From Tissierellia bacterium (GTDB taxonomy: Bacteria > Bacillota > Clostridia > Tissierellales > Tepidimicrobiaceae): DNA of 55,134 nt. The translations under genes were made by a program, and so were the position numbers. The stretch is taken from positions 1 to 55,134 of the forward strand of contig JAAYRM010000200.1 in NCBI GenBank assembly GCA_012518745.1, given 5' to 3'. The notes beneath the pieces were generated by a model, which saw only the letters and a list, made by a program, of their open reading frames with translations, was not told the origin of the DNA and ran no database searches. Shown here piece by piece: positions 35,134 to 44,375 of the stretch; position 1 is the first letter of the stretch; every line of letters begins with the position of its first letter.

Positions 35134-35916
35134 GTGAAGGGTTTAATAACTAGAACGATAAGTGGATTTATGATAGTGCTATTGACAATAGCTATAACGA
35201 TAAAGGGTGGTATGTCCCTATCATATTTTACCATGGCCCTATCTATTTTAGGCCTGAGGGAATTCTACAATGCGATGAATGAAATTAAAATTGAACCTAT
35301 AAAGTATATAGGATATCTAAGTTGTATTGGCATTCTGTTAAATCCTTTAGAAATTAAATGGGCACACCTTAGATTGATCTTTTTTATTGCTATGGTGGTA
35401 ATATCATTTATCAGATTGTTTTTTAAAAAGGACATTACTCCAGTAGATATACTTATAACTTTTTTAGGAATCCTTTACATACCTTTTTTGCTGCGGCATA
35501 TTATATACCTAGATGGAAATATATATATATGGTTAATCTATATAAATGCGTGGGGTACGGATACATTTGCATATATATTCGGCACCCTATTTGGCAAAAA
35601 TAAACTATGCCCACGAATAAGCCCGAATAAAACCATTGAAGGTTCTTTGGGGGGAATATTTGGGGCAGTGTTGTTATCATTAGGCTTCGCCAGATACTTT
35701 AGCCTATCTCATCTGTGGAAATTAGTATTATTGGCGATTACGGGAGGAATTATAGCACAGCTTGGTGATCTAACTGCTTCTAGAATCAAAAGGGTAACGG
35801 GAATAAAGGATTTTGGGTTTATTATGCCGGGACATGGGGGAATATTGGATAGATTCGATAGCATCCTATTTACAGCCCCATTTGTATATTATTATACGAG
35901 TTTTTTCTTATTGTAA
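35134..35916 (+). CDS. cdsA: Phosphatidate cytidylyltransferase CdsA
   Basis: CdsA makes CDP-diacylglycerol for phospholipid synthesis. The 260-residue membrane protein has about seven hydrophobic segments. The C-terminal signature has TASRIKRVTGIKDFG, then the PGHGGILDRFDS motif. It starts at a GTG directly behind uppS, with GGGGG upstream. The gap to rseP is only 19 bases, so dxr, which usually lies between them, is not present. Confidence 0.95.
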   Translation: MKGLITRTISGFMIVLLTIAITIKGGMSLSYFTMALSILGLREFYNAMNEIKIEPIKYIGYLSCIGILLNPLEIKWAHLRLIFFIAMVVISFIRLFFKKDITPVDILITFLGILYIPFLLRHIIYLDGNIYIWLIYINAWGTDTFAYIFGTLFGKNKLCPRISPNKTIEGSLGGIFGAVLLSLGFARYFSLSHLWKLVLLAITGGIIAQLGDLTASRIKRVTGIKDFGFIMPGHGGILDRFDSILFTAPFVYYYTSFFLL

Positions 35917-35935
35917 AGGATAGGTGGTGATTTAA

Positions 35936-36949
35936 TTGCTAACTGCAGTTTCAGCAATTTTTGTATTTTTGATAGTGATATTATTCCATGAGTTCGGACA
36001 TTTCATAGTAGCAAAAACTGTGGGTATTAAAGTTAATGAATTCTCTATAGGAATGGGTCCCAAATTCTTTCAAAAAGAAAGAGGGGAAACCAAATATTCT
36101 ATTAGGATATTGCCGATAGGTGGCTATGTAAGCATGGAGGGCGAGGACGAAGGCTCTAGCGATCCTAGAAGCTTTAACAGGGTTCCAGTACTATCGAGAA
36201 TAGCTGTAATATCGGCCGGTGCTATTATGAATTTCATATTAGCTATCATCGTATTCTCCATAGTAGTTTTCAGCTTGGGTATGCCTACGACCACCATTCA
36301 GAATGTTCAACCGGATTCCCCAGCAGAGAGGATAGGCATTCAGAATGGAGATGCGATAGTAAGGATCAATGATAAGCCCATTAATGATTGGGATTCCATC
36401 GTTGAGAGAATAAATTCAGCTAGCCCGGATAAGGAATTAAAGGTAACAATTATGCGCGATGAGAAGGAATTGGATTACTCTTTGCAACCTACAAAGGGGG
36501 AAGATGATAGAACCATAATTGGCATTGAGCCCGTATTGAAAAAATCGTTTCTATTATCTATAAAAGGCGGGGTTGAACAGACCCTAGCCGTACTAAAGAT
36601 GATGTTTGGATTTCTAAGGATGGCATTGAGGGGCCAGGTGAGCACAAGAGACCTATCGGGTCCCGTGGGTGTGATATATACTATAGGCGAGGCTGCTAAA
36701 TATGGAATTGTGAATTTGCTATACCTGATGGGATTCATCAGCGTGAATTTGGGTTTTTTCAATCTACTACCTTTGCCCGCATTGGATGGTAGTAGAATTA
36801 TATTTTTAATTATTGAAATGATAAGGGGAAAAGCTATTAATCCTGAGAAAGAGGGCTTTATACACTTTATTGGTTTTGTCTTATTGATATTGTTGATGTT
36901 AATTGTTACGTATTCAGATATAATCAGGTTCAATATATTTAAAGGGTGA
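35936..36949 (+). CDS. rseP: Site-2 zinc protease RseP/RasP
   Basis: RseP is an intramembrane metalloprotease that cleaves anti-sigma factors and leftover signal peptides. The 337-residue product has the HEFGH zinc site at residues 18-22, a PDZ domain (about residues 115-190) and the second zinc-ligand motif in NLLPLPALDGSR. Four membrane segments are visible. It starts at a TTG with AGGTGGTG upstream. Confidence 0.96.
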   Translation: MLTAVSAIFVFLIVILFHEFGHFIVAKTVGIKVNEFSIGMGPKFFQKERGETKYSIRILPIGGYVSMEGEDEGSSDPRSFNRVPVLSRIAVISAGAIMNFILAIIVFSIVVFSLGMPTTTIQNVQPDSPAERIGIQNGDAIVRINDKPINDWDSIVERINSASPDKELKVTIMRDEKELDYSLQPTKGEDDRTIIGIEPVLKKSFLLSIKGGVEQTLAVLKMMFGFLRMALRGQVSTRDLSGPVGVIYTIGEAAKYGIVNLLYLMGFISVNLGFFNLLPLPALDGSRIIFLIIEMIRGKAINPEKEGFIHFIGFVLLILLMLIVTYSDIIRFNIFKG

Positions 36950-36956
36950 TCTTATA

Positions 36957-38003
36957 ATGAGAAATAAAACAAAAACTATAATGATAGGGAATGTTCCAGT
37001 AGGTGGAGATAGTCCAATTAGCGTTCAGTCCATGACCAATACGGTAACAAGCGATATAGCTGGTACCGTTGAACAGATAAAGCGGTTAGAGGAAGCGGGA
37101 TGCGATATTATCAGGGCAGCGGTAACGGATCTAGAAGACGCTGAGGCGATAGGCCGCATTAAGGAGCAGATAATGATCCCCTTCATTGCTGATATTCAGT
37201 ACGATTATAGGCTTGCTATAGCAGCTGTAGAAAATGGAGCGGATTGCCTTAGGCTTAATCCTGGAAATATTGGTTCAAAAACTAGGGTTAAGGAGGTCGT
37301 TAGTATATGCCAGGATAGGCAGATACCTATACGTATAGGGGTGAATTCTGGATCTATAAACAAAAAGCATTTAGAGAAGTATGGCGGCGTAAATGCTAAC
37401 TCCATGGTCTATAGTGCCCTAGAACATGTTAGAATTCTAGAGGATTTAGATTTCACGGATATTAAAATATCCCTTAAGGCCAGCAATGTACCTTTAACTA
37501 TACAGACCTATAGAAAAATATCTGAAAAAGTAGAATATCCATTGCATCTAGGGGTTACCGAGGCTGGACCTGTGTGGCGTGGGACGGTTAAATCCGCTGT
37601 GGGTATTGGTACATTATTGTCTATGGGGATAGGAGATACCATTCGGATATCATTGACCGGAGATCCGGTGGAGGAGATAAGAGTTGGGCGGGAAATTTTA
37701 AGATCCCTAGATCTTCTAGATGAGGGTATTGAAATAATTTCCTGTCCCACATGCGGTAGGACAGAAGTTGATCTTATAGGATTGGTCGAAAAGGTGGAGA
37801 AGGAATTGGGAAGGATTGAAAAGCCTCTAAAGGTGGCCATTATGGGATGTCCCGTTAATGGGCCTGGGGAAGCAAGGGAGGCTGATATAGGTATAGCTGG
37901 AGGACAGGGAGAAGGATTAATATTTAAAAGGGGAAGGGTCATTAAGAAGGTAAAGGAAGAACTGTTGATAGATGAGCTATTACGGGAGATCAAAACCCTT
38001 TAA
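36957..38003 (+). CDS. ispG: 4-hydroxy-3-methylbut-2-enyl diphosphate synthase IspG
   Basis: IspG (GcpE) is a 4Fe-4S enzyme of the non-mevalonate isoprenoid pathway and converts ME-cPP to HMBPP. The 348-residue product has the N-terminal barrel with ISVQSMTNT and the C-terminal cluster ligands in SCPTCGR and MGCPVNGPGEA. AAGGGTG precedes the ATG. Its presence implies a non-mevalonate pathway, so dxr must lie elsewhere or be replaced. Confidence 0.97.
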   Translation: MRNKTKTIMIGNVPVGGDSPISVQSMTNTVTSDIAGTVEQIKRLEEAGCDIIRAAVTDLEDAEAIGRIKEQIMIPFIADIQYDYRLAIAAVENGADCLRLNPGNIGSKTRVKEVVSICQDRQIPIRIGVNSGSINKKHLEKYGGVNANSMVYSALEHVRILEDLDFTDIKISLKASNVPLTIQTYRKISEKVEYPLHLGVTEAGPVWRGTVKSAVGIGTLLSMGIGDTIRISLTGDPVEEIRVGREILRSLDLLDEGIEIISCPTCGRTEVDLIGLVEKVEKELGRIEKPLKVAIMGCPVNGPGEAREADIGIAGGQGEGLIFKRGRVIKKVKEELLIDELLREIKTL

Positions 38004-38078
38004 TTGCCCTATCTAAATTATATAATCATTGGAATCCATAGAGTAGCAAAGGTAATTGGATTGGAGGCATAGTGGAGA

Positions 38079-41000
38079 ATGAGTGAATCAGCCGATAAGT
38101 TACTTGCTATATTTGAAAGAAATGATATAGAAATCAATTTAGATATAGATACCATATCCGTGGAAGGTGTCCATATAACCAATAATGATAAGGCACTTCA
38201 TATACTCCTAGCTTCGGAAGCAATAGTACGGGAAGAGGTGTTAGAGGAATTAGAGGCCGTAATTGGCAATAGGTTTAGGGATTGGCAGGTTAGGACTAGA
38301 ATTAGATATAGACTACCTGGTCAGCCTTTAGATACTATAAAGGAATATTGGGATAATATAGTATATTTTATTGGAAAGGAGATTCCTTCCAGTATCTCGT
38401 GGATTGAAGATTTAGAGTGGGAGTTAGCAGATAATACCCTCCTTATCTCTGTGCATAGTGATGTAATACATCATATACTTACAACCAATAAAATGGAGAA
38501 CAGAATTCAGGATAAGATAAGGGATGAACTGGGTATGGAACTCACCGTATATCTAGATGATTCGAAGATTATAGATAATGATGATAGTATCATCAAGCGG
38601 AAGAATAAAGAGGAAAAGAAATTATCAACGGATGTATTAAATGATATCAATGGTAATGGAAATGGCGCCGGTGGGGATCGGAATGCAATAGGAAGGCATT
38701 ATGTCTTGGGCGATAGGATAGCAGAGGCACCCATCAGTATAAATACGATCGATATGGATACTGGTATGGCTACAATCTGCGGGGAAGTATTTGAAATGGA
38801 TGTTCGGGATATCAAAGGTAATAGAAAGCTGGTAATCTTCAACATAACGGACCTAACCGATTCCATAACCGTAAAGGTATTTTTAACTCAAAACCAGTTT
38901 AAAAAATTTCAGTTAAACGTCAGGGATGGTTCCTATGTAAAGGTATCTGGAAATATTATATATGATAATTATTCTAAATTTCTGGTTCTTATGATGAAAT
39001 CTTTAAATGTATTGGAAAAGCATATAAGGATGGATTCGAAGGATATAAAACGAGTAGAACTTCATGCCCATACGCAGATGAGTTCCATGGATGGGGTTAT
39101 CAGCTGCAGGGAATTAATAAAAAGGGCAAAAAAATGGAATCATAATGCCATAGCCATAACAGATCATGGGGTTGTGCAGGGATTTCCGGAAGCTATGCGT
39201 GCGGGAAATGACTTTGACATAAAGGTCATATATGGCATGGAGGGGTACCTAGTCGATGATGAGAGAAGGATCGTATATAACTGCAATGTTGAACGATATG
39301 GAGAGAGGTACGTTGTCTTCGATTTAGAGACTACCGGACTTTCACCTATGAACGATATGATAATTGAAATAGGTGCTGTGAAGATTGAAGATGGGGTAAT
39401 CGTGGATGAATTTAGTCAATTGATTAATCCGGGAAGACCAATTCCCCTGAAGATAGTAAATATTACCGGTATTACGGATACAATGGTCGAGGATAAGCCT
39501 AAAATCCACGATGTATTACCAAGTTTTTATGAATTCATCCAGGATTCGGTGCTAGTAGCGCATAATGCTGTATTTGATATGGGGTTTTTAAGAAAACAAC
39601 TTTCAAATATAGATAGAGAGATAGAAAATCCTGTTTTAGATACATTGGAATTAGCTAAATCATTGTTTCCACATCTGAAGAGGCATCGCCTAGATGTAAT
39701 TGCCAAGCATTTAGATGTAGACCTAATAAATCATCACAGGGCCGTAGATGATGCTAGGGCCACAGCGAATATTTTTTTAAAATGTCTAGATATCCTAAAG
39801 GATGATGATATAGATAACCTGGAACATATAAATAGATTGATCGGTAGGAAAGATATTTCAAGGGATAGGGCATTTCACGTAATTATACTGGTAAAGAACA
39901 TCATAGGGCTTAAGAATCTGTATAAGATGGTTTCAGAATCGCATTTAAATTATTTTCATAGGCAGCCGAAGATTCCAAAATCCCTACTAAGAGCACATAG
40001 GGAGGGGTTGATCATCGGGAGTGCATGCGAATCCGGTGAATTATATAGGGCAATTCTAGAAAATAGGGATGAGAATGCGATAGGGGATATAATCGATTTC
40101 TATGATTATCTAGAGGTGCAGCCCATAGCTAATAATATGCACCTCATAAGGGATGGTTTGCTCCGCGATGAGGAACAACTGAGGGAAATAAACAGGGATA
40201 TCGTTAGACTTGGTGAAAGATTTCAGAAAAAGGTTATAGCCACGGGGGACGTACATTTTCTAGATCCTGAGGACGATATATATAGAAAGATATTGATGTT
40301 TGGCAAGAGGTATTCAGATGCGGAACATCAGCCCCCCCTCTTCTTTAAGACCACAGGGGAGATGTTAGAAGAATTCGAATATCTAGGCAGGGAGAAAGCA
40401 GAGGAAATAGTTATCACGAATACGAATATGATTTCAGATAAGATAGAGAGGATAGTTCCGATACCTGCTGGGACATATCCACCAGTAATAGAGGGGGCAG
40501 AGGAGGATTTACAAAGGATAACATATGATAAGGCGATCGAGATATACGGGGATCCATTGCCCAAGATCGTTAAAGAAAGGCTCGATAAAGAACTCGATTC
40601 AATTATAAAGAATGGATATGCAGTAATGTATATCATAGCTCAGAGATTGGTATGGAAATCGATTGAAGATGGATATCTAGTTGGTTCGAGGGGCTCCGTT
40701 GGTTCCTCATTTGTGGCTACAATGAGTGGAATTACCGAGGTAAACCCCCTAGTACCCCATTACATATGTCCAAATTGCAAATATAGCGAGTTTATTGTAG
40801 ATGGTTCAATAGGATCGGGAATTGATCTTCCAGACAAAGCATGTCCTAAATGCCATACTATATTGGACAAGGATGGACATGATATCCCATTCGAGGTATT
40901 TTTGGGTTTTGAGGGGGATAAGGAACCGGATATAGATTTAAATTTTGCTGGGGAATACCAACCCAGGGCCCATAGATATACCGAACAATTATTTGGGGTA

Positions 41001-42353
41001 GACAATGTATTTAGAGCAGGAACTATAGGTACAATAGCTGATAAGACTGCATTCGGTTTCGTAAGAAAGTATCTCGATGAAAACCAGATAATGGTACATC
41101 CAGCTGAAATTAATAGATTAGTACGGGGTTGTACTGGAGTAAAACGTACGTCAGGTCAGCATCCCGGCGGGGTGATGATTGTGCCGGATGATAAGGATAT
41201 ACACGATTTTTCCCCAATACAATATCCAGCTAACGATCGAGAAGCAGGAGTTATTACCACACATTTTGATTATGATTCTATAAGTGGAAGAATTCTAAAA
41301 TTGGATATACTAGGTCATGATGTACCTACAATGATTAGAATGTTAGAGGGCATCACCGGGGTAAATTATGGGGAAATCCCCTTAGATGATGAAAAGACCA
41401 TGCAGCTTTTTACCGGCATAGAACCCTTGGATATTCGGGAAGGGGATATAGATTTAAGGGTTGGTACATTAGGCATACCTGAATTCGGTACTAAATTTGT
41501 CAGGCAGATGTTGATCGATACGAAGCCGACTACCTTTGCGGATCTGGTAAGGATTAGCGGTCTATCCCATGGTACCGATGTATGGCTAAATAATGCACAG
41601 GATTTAGTACGAAGTGGAAAAACTACACTGAGCCAAGTGATATCCACGAGGGATGATATTATGCTGTATTTAATATATTCCGGGCTTGACGAGATGATTG
41701 CGTTTAATATTATGGAAAGAGTTCGAAGGGGACGGGGTCTGACTGAAGATGATGAAAGGGAAATGCGTAGTTTCGGCGTGCCGGAATGGTATATAGAATC
41801 CTGTAATAAGATAAAATATATGTTTCCTAAGGCGCATGCGGTTGCGTATGTGACAATGTCATTCAGAATAGCTTATTTTAAGGTCCATCACCCTGAAGCT
41901 TTTTATGCAACTTACTTTACTACAAAAGCCCAGGATTTCGATGCCAATTTAGTTTTACAGGGTAATGAATCGGTCAAGGGCAGGATGAGGGAGCTCAGGA
42001 ACCTATCCAATAAAGCAACTGCGAAGGAAAGAAATCTATTAACCGTACTAGAGGTGGTAGAGGAGATGTATGCCCGTGGTTTCCAATTTGAAAGGGTGGA
42101 TCTATATAGATCCGATAGCGATAAATTTCTGATAGGGAATGATGGTATATTACCACCATTCAAGAGCCTAGACGGTTTAGGGGAAAATGCGGCAAAGCAA
42201 ATAGTAGAAGAGCGTAATAAATCCAAGTTTATATCGATAGAGGACCTGGTCTCCAGGACTAGAATAACGCGCCCAGCCCTAGAAGCATTAAGGGAGCACA
42301 ATTGTCTCGAGGATCTACCGGAGAGTAATCAAATGAGTATTTTTAACCTTTGA
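38079..42353 (+). CDS. polC: DNA polymerase III alpha subunit PolC, Gram-positive type
   Basis: PolC is the main replicative polymerase of Bacillota. The 1424-residue product has an N-terminal domain, an OB fold (about residues 215-320), and a PHP domain beginning HAHTQMSSMDG. A DEDD exonuclease is inserted in the PHP (VVFDLETTGL, then HNAVFDMGFL, then HRAVDDARAT). A zinc-binding pair (CPNCKYSE and CPKCHTIL) and the polymerase core with EPDIDLNFAGEYQ follow. A 75-base gap lies upstream with a GGAGG about 12 bases from the ATG. The gene is intact. Confidence 0.98.
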   Translation: MSESADKLLAIFERNDIEINLDIDTISVEGVHITNNDKALHILLASEAIVREEVLEELEAVIGNRFRDWQVRTRIRYRLPGQPLDTIKEYWDNIVYFIGKEIPSSISWIEDLEWELADNTLLISVHSDVIHHILTTNKMENRIQDKIRDELGMELTVYLDDSKIIDNDDSIIKRKNKEEKKLSTDVLNDINGNGNGAGGDRNAIGRHYVLGDRIAEAPISINTIDMDTGMATICGEVFEMDVRDIKGNRKLVIFNITDLTDSITVKVFLTQNQFKKFQLNVRDGSYVKVSGNIIYDNYSKFLVLMMKSLNVLEKHIRMDSKDIKRVELHAHTQMSSMDGVISCRELIKRAKKWNHNAIAITDHGVVQGFPEAMRAGNDFDIKVIYGMEGYLVDDERRIVYNCNVERYGERYVVFDLETTGLSPMNDMIIEIGAVKIEDGVIVDEFSQLINPGRPIPLKIVNITGITDTMVEDKPKIHDVLPSFYEFIQDSVLVAHNAVFDMGFLRKQLSNIDREIENPVLDTLELAKSLFPHLKRHRLDVIAKHLDVDLINHHRAVDDARATANIFLKCLDILKDDDIDNLEHINRLIGRKDISRDRAFHVIILVKNIIGLKNLYKMVSESHLNYFHRQPKIPKSLLRAHREGLIIGSACESGELYRAILENRDENAIGDIIDFYDYLEVQPIANNMHLIRDGLLRDEEQLREINRDIVRLGERFQKKVIATGDVHFLDPEDDIYRKILMFGKRYSDAEHQPPLFFKTTGEMLEEFEYLGREKAEEIVITNTNMISDKIERIVPIPAGTYPPVIEGAEEDLQRITYDKAIEIYGDPLPKIVKERLDKELDSIIKNGYAVMYIIAQRLVWKSIEDGYLVGSRGSVGSSFVATMSGITEVNPLVPHYICPNCKYSEFIVDGSIGSGIDLPDKACPKCHTILDKDGHDIPFEVFLGFEGDKEPDIDLNFAGEYQPRAHRYTEQLFGVDNVFRAGTIGTIADKTAFGFVRKYLDENQIMVHPAEINRLVRGCTGVKRTSGQHPGGVMIVPDDKDIHDFSPIQYPANDREAGVITTHFDYDSISGRILKLDILGHDVPTMIRMLEGITGVNYGEIPLDDEKTMQLFTGIEPLDIREGDIDLRVGTLGIPEFGTKFVRQMLIDTKPTTFADLVRISGLSHGTDVWLNNAQDLVRSGKTTLSQVISTRDDIMLYLIYSGLDEMIAFNIMERVRRGRGLTEDDEREMRSFGVPEWYIESCNKIKYMFPKAHAVAYVTMSFRIAYFKVHHPEAFYATYFTTKAQDFDANLVLQGNESVKGRMRELRNLSNKATAKERNLLTVLEVVEEMYARGFQFERVDLYRSDSDKFLIGNDGILPPFKSLDGLGENAAKQIVEERNKSKFISIEDLVSRTRITRPALEALREHNCLEDLPESNQMSIFNL

Positions 42354-42377
42354 TTTTTTTGCCTGTTATGATATAAT
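42350..42377 (+). promoter_or_regulatory. Extended -10 promoter of the rimP-nusA-infB operon
   Basis: TTGATT at 42350-42355 overlaps the polC stop codon. TATAAT at 42372-42377 lies 16 bases downstream and is preceded by TG one base before it, giving an extended -10. Transcription would start near 42384 and yield a leader of about 135 bases. It is the best-looking SigA promoter in the window. Confidence 0.65.
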
Positions 42378-42414
42378 TATACTGACATTAGCAGGATGTA
42401 TGGATATATGGAAG

Positions 42415-42435
42415 AGAGTGGGCTTATCCCACTCT
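42415..42435 (+). terminator. Hairpin in the leader between polC and rimP
   Basis: AGAGTGGG (42415-42422) and CCCACTCT (42428-42435) form a perfect 8-bp stem around CTTAT, followed by TAATTTGTTT. It lies downstream of the putative rimP promoter. It could therefore end polC transcripts or act as an attenuator of the nusA operon, which is known to be autoregulated by NusA in other bacteria. Confidence 0.5.
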
Positions 42436-42519
42436 TAATTTGTTTGGAATGAGCCTGATTATGTAGTATATTTTTATCTTCATTACAAAAAATAGATATA
42501 GTTTTATGGGGGTGGTATC

Positions 42520-42984
42520 TTGAGTAGAAGAAATGTACTTAAAATCGTTGGGGAGCACTGCAAACCTATAGTTGAGGGATTAGGATATGATTTAGTGGAT
42601 TTAGAATATGTTAGAGAAAACAATAGATATTTTCTACGATTCTATATAGGCAAACTCGGGGGAATTAGTATAGATGATTGCCAAGTAGTAAGCGAACAGG
42701 TAGGGGCCAAATTAGATGAACTGGACCTTATAGAGGATAGTTATTATCTAGAGGTCTCGTCTCCTGGCTTGGATAGACCTTTAGAGACGGACAGGGATTT
42801 GGCTAGGAATAAGGGGGAGCAAATAGAAATCAGCCTATATAAGCAGCTGGACGGGAAAAAGAGGTATATAGGTAAATTGGTAGGATTTTCGGATGAGCAT
42901 GTAATTATCGCAGATGATGCATCAGGGGCAAAGGAAATAAATAGGGATATTATCGCAAATATTAAATTATCTATTGAGCTATAA
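42520..42984 (+). CDS. rimP: Ribosome maturation factor RimP
   Basis: RimP helps 30S subunit maturation. The 154-residue product has the N-terminal domain (YDLVDLEYVRENNRYFLRFY) and the conserved YLEVSSPGLDRPL motif near residue 81. Translation starts at a TTG with GGGGGTGG upstream. It heads the rimP-nusA operon and ends 14 bases before nusA. Confidence 0.95.
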   Translation: MSRRNVLKIVGEHCKPIVEGLGYDLVDLEYVRENNRYFLRFYIGKLGGISIDDCQVVSEQVGAKLDELDLIEDSYYLEVSSPGLDRPLETDRDLARNKGEQIEISLYKQLDGKKRYIGKLVGFSDEHVIIADDASGAKEINRDIIANIKLSIEL

Positions 42985-42998
42985 GGAGGGTGTAGTGA

Positions 42999-44048
42999 AT
43001 GAATGTGGAGTTTATAGAGGCCCTTGATGATATAGAAAGGGAAAAAGGGGTACCTAAGGATGTTATATTGGATGCCCTGGAATCTGCTCTTATTTCAAGC
43101 TAAAGGAAAAATTTTGGATCATCACAGAATGTTGAAATTGAAATAGATAAGGACACAGGAGAGGTAAAGGTATATGCCAAAAAAATGGTGGTAGAAGAGG
43201 TTGAGAATGATCTAACGGAAATAGATGTAGCAGAGGCCGAGGGTATAGATGAAAAATATCAATTAGGCGATATCGCTAATATAGAGATAACCCCCAAAGA
43301 TTTTGGTAGAATTGCAGCTCAGACAGCGAAACAGGTTGTAATTCAAAGAATCAAGGATGCCGAAAGGGATGTAATATTTGATGAATTTAGAAATAGGGAG
43401 AATGAAATAATCACCGGTACGGTTCAAAGACAAAGCAACAATAATGTTTATATCGACCTTGGTAAAACGGAGGGAATCTTACCCTATACAGAGCAAATAG
43501 AGGGGGAAACATATAAGCAAGGTGATAGGATAAAACTCTTCATACTGGAGGTAAAGAAGACAACTAAAGGGCCACAGATTATATTATCTAGGTCACATCC
43601 CGGTGTAGTCAAAAGATTATTCGAATTGGAGGTGCCGGAAACCCACGAGGGCATAGTAGATATCTATGCTATATCGAGGGAGGCTGGGTCAAGAACCAAA
43701 ATTGCTGTTCATTCCAGGGATCCCAATGTAGATCCGGTGGGTGCATGTGTGGGATTTAAGGGGAGCAGGGTAAAAGCCATAGTAGAGGAATTGAATGGTG
43801 AAAAGATAGACATAGTTATTTGGAGTAAGGATATAGGAGAATTTATTGCCAATAGTTTAAGTCCATCAAAGGTGATTAAGGTTGAGGTTTGCGAAAAAGA
43901 AAAATCAGCCCTAGTGGTTGTACCGGATTATCAGCTATCATTGGCAATTGGCAAAGAGGGTCAGAATGCGAGGTTGGCCGCCAAATTGACTGCATGGAAG
44001 ATAGACATTAAAAGTGAAAGTCAATATGCTGAGAATTTGGAGGAATAA
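42999..44048 (+). pseudogene. nusA: Transcription factor NusA gene with in-frame stop at codon 35
   Basis: The frame has a good start (ATG with AAGGAGGG at 42983-42990) and encodes NusA across 349 codons, except that codon 35 is TAA (43101-43103). Residues 1-34 match the NusA N-terminus (MNVEFIEALDDIEREKGV). After the stop the same frame continues with RKNFGSSQNVEIEID. Next come the S1 domain (about residues 130-205) and KH domains with SLAIGKEGQNARLAAKL. Homologues have tyrosine at the stop position. The next in-frame start is ATG at 43185, without a well-placed binding site, giving 287 residues lacking half the polymerase-binding domain. Sequence error, true nonsense mutation or read-through remain open. 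Confidence 0.92.
43101..43103 (+). other. In-frame TAA stop inside nusA
   Basis: The local codons read ATT TCA AGC TAA AGG AAA AAT TTT GGA, while NusA homologues encode an I-S-A-Y-K-R-N-F-G-like stretch. A single base change from TAT or TAC gives TAA. The frame is unchanged on both sides, so an insertion or deletion does not explain it. TAA is not a selenocysteine (TGA) or pyrrolysine (TAG) codon. Confidence 0.9.
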
Positions 44049-44062
44049 GAGGTGATGATGAA

Positions 44063-44329
44063 ATGAGGAAGAGGAAAACACCCTTGAGGAAATGTATTGC
44101 ATGCTATGAAAGGAAGGCAAAGCAAGAACTGCTCAGAGTAGTGAGGAGTAAAGAGGGCCATATAGATATAGATAGGGTTGGCAAGATGAACGGAAGAGGT
44201 GCCTATATTTGTCCTACACATAATTGTTTAGATAGGATAGAAAAAAATCAACAGCTCTCCAGGGCCCTAAAGGCTGATATACCGGATGAGTTGTATGATA
44301 AAATTAGAGATATAATAGAGGATGATTAG
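44063..44329 (+). CDS. rnpM: YlxR/RnpM family RNA-binding protein
   Basis: The 88-residue product is a YlxR (DUF448) protein, recently described in Bacillus as the RNase P modulator RnpM. It shows RKCIACYERKAKQELLRVVR and the signature GRGAYICPTHNC. GAGGTGATG precedes the ATG. It follows nusA as usual. The ylxQ gene (L7Ae family), which commonly comes next, is absent: infB starts after 46 bases. Confidence 0.93.
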   Translation: MRKRKTPLRKCIACYERKAKQELLRVVRSKEGHIDIDRVGKMNGRGAYICPTHNCLDRIEKNQQLSRALKADIPDELYDKIRDIIEDD

Positions 44330-44375
44330 AATGAGAGATTGATAATTACCTGTAAAAATATTGGGGGTGTATGGT

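Noticed and set aside
43174..43194. Restart of nusA at the out-of-frame ATG 43174 followed by slippage on the A7 run
   Set aside because: The GGAGAGG fits this ATG, but the frame ends at TAG after a few codons and the idea needs an unproven frameshift. Nothing else supports it.
42999..44048. Genetic code change with TAA read as tyrosine
   Set aside because: TAA ends many other genes in the window at their expected lengths (for example flgB, fliG, rimP and pnp), so a general reassignment is excluded.
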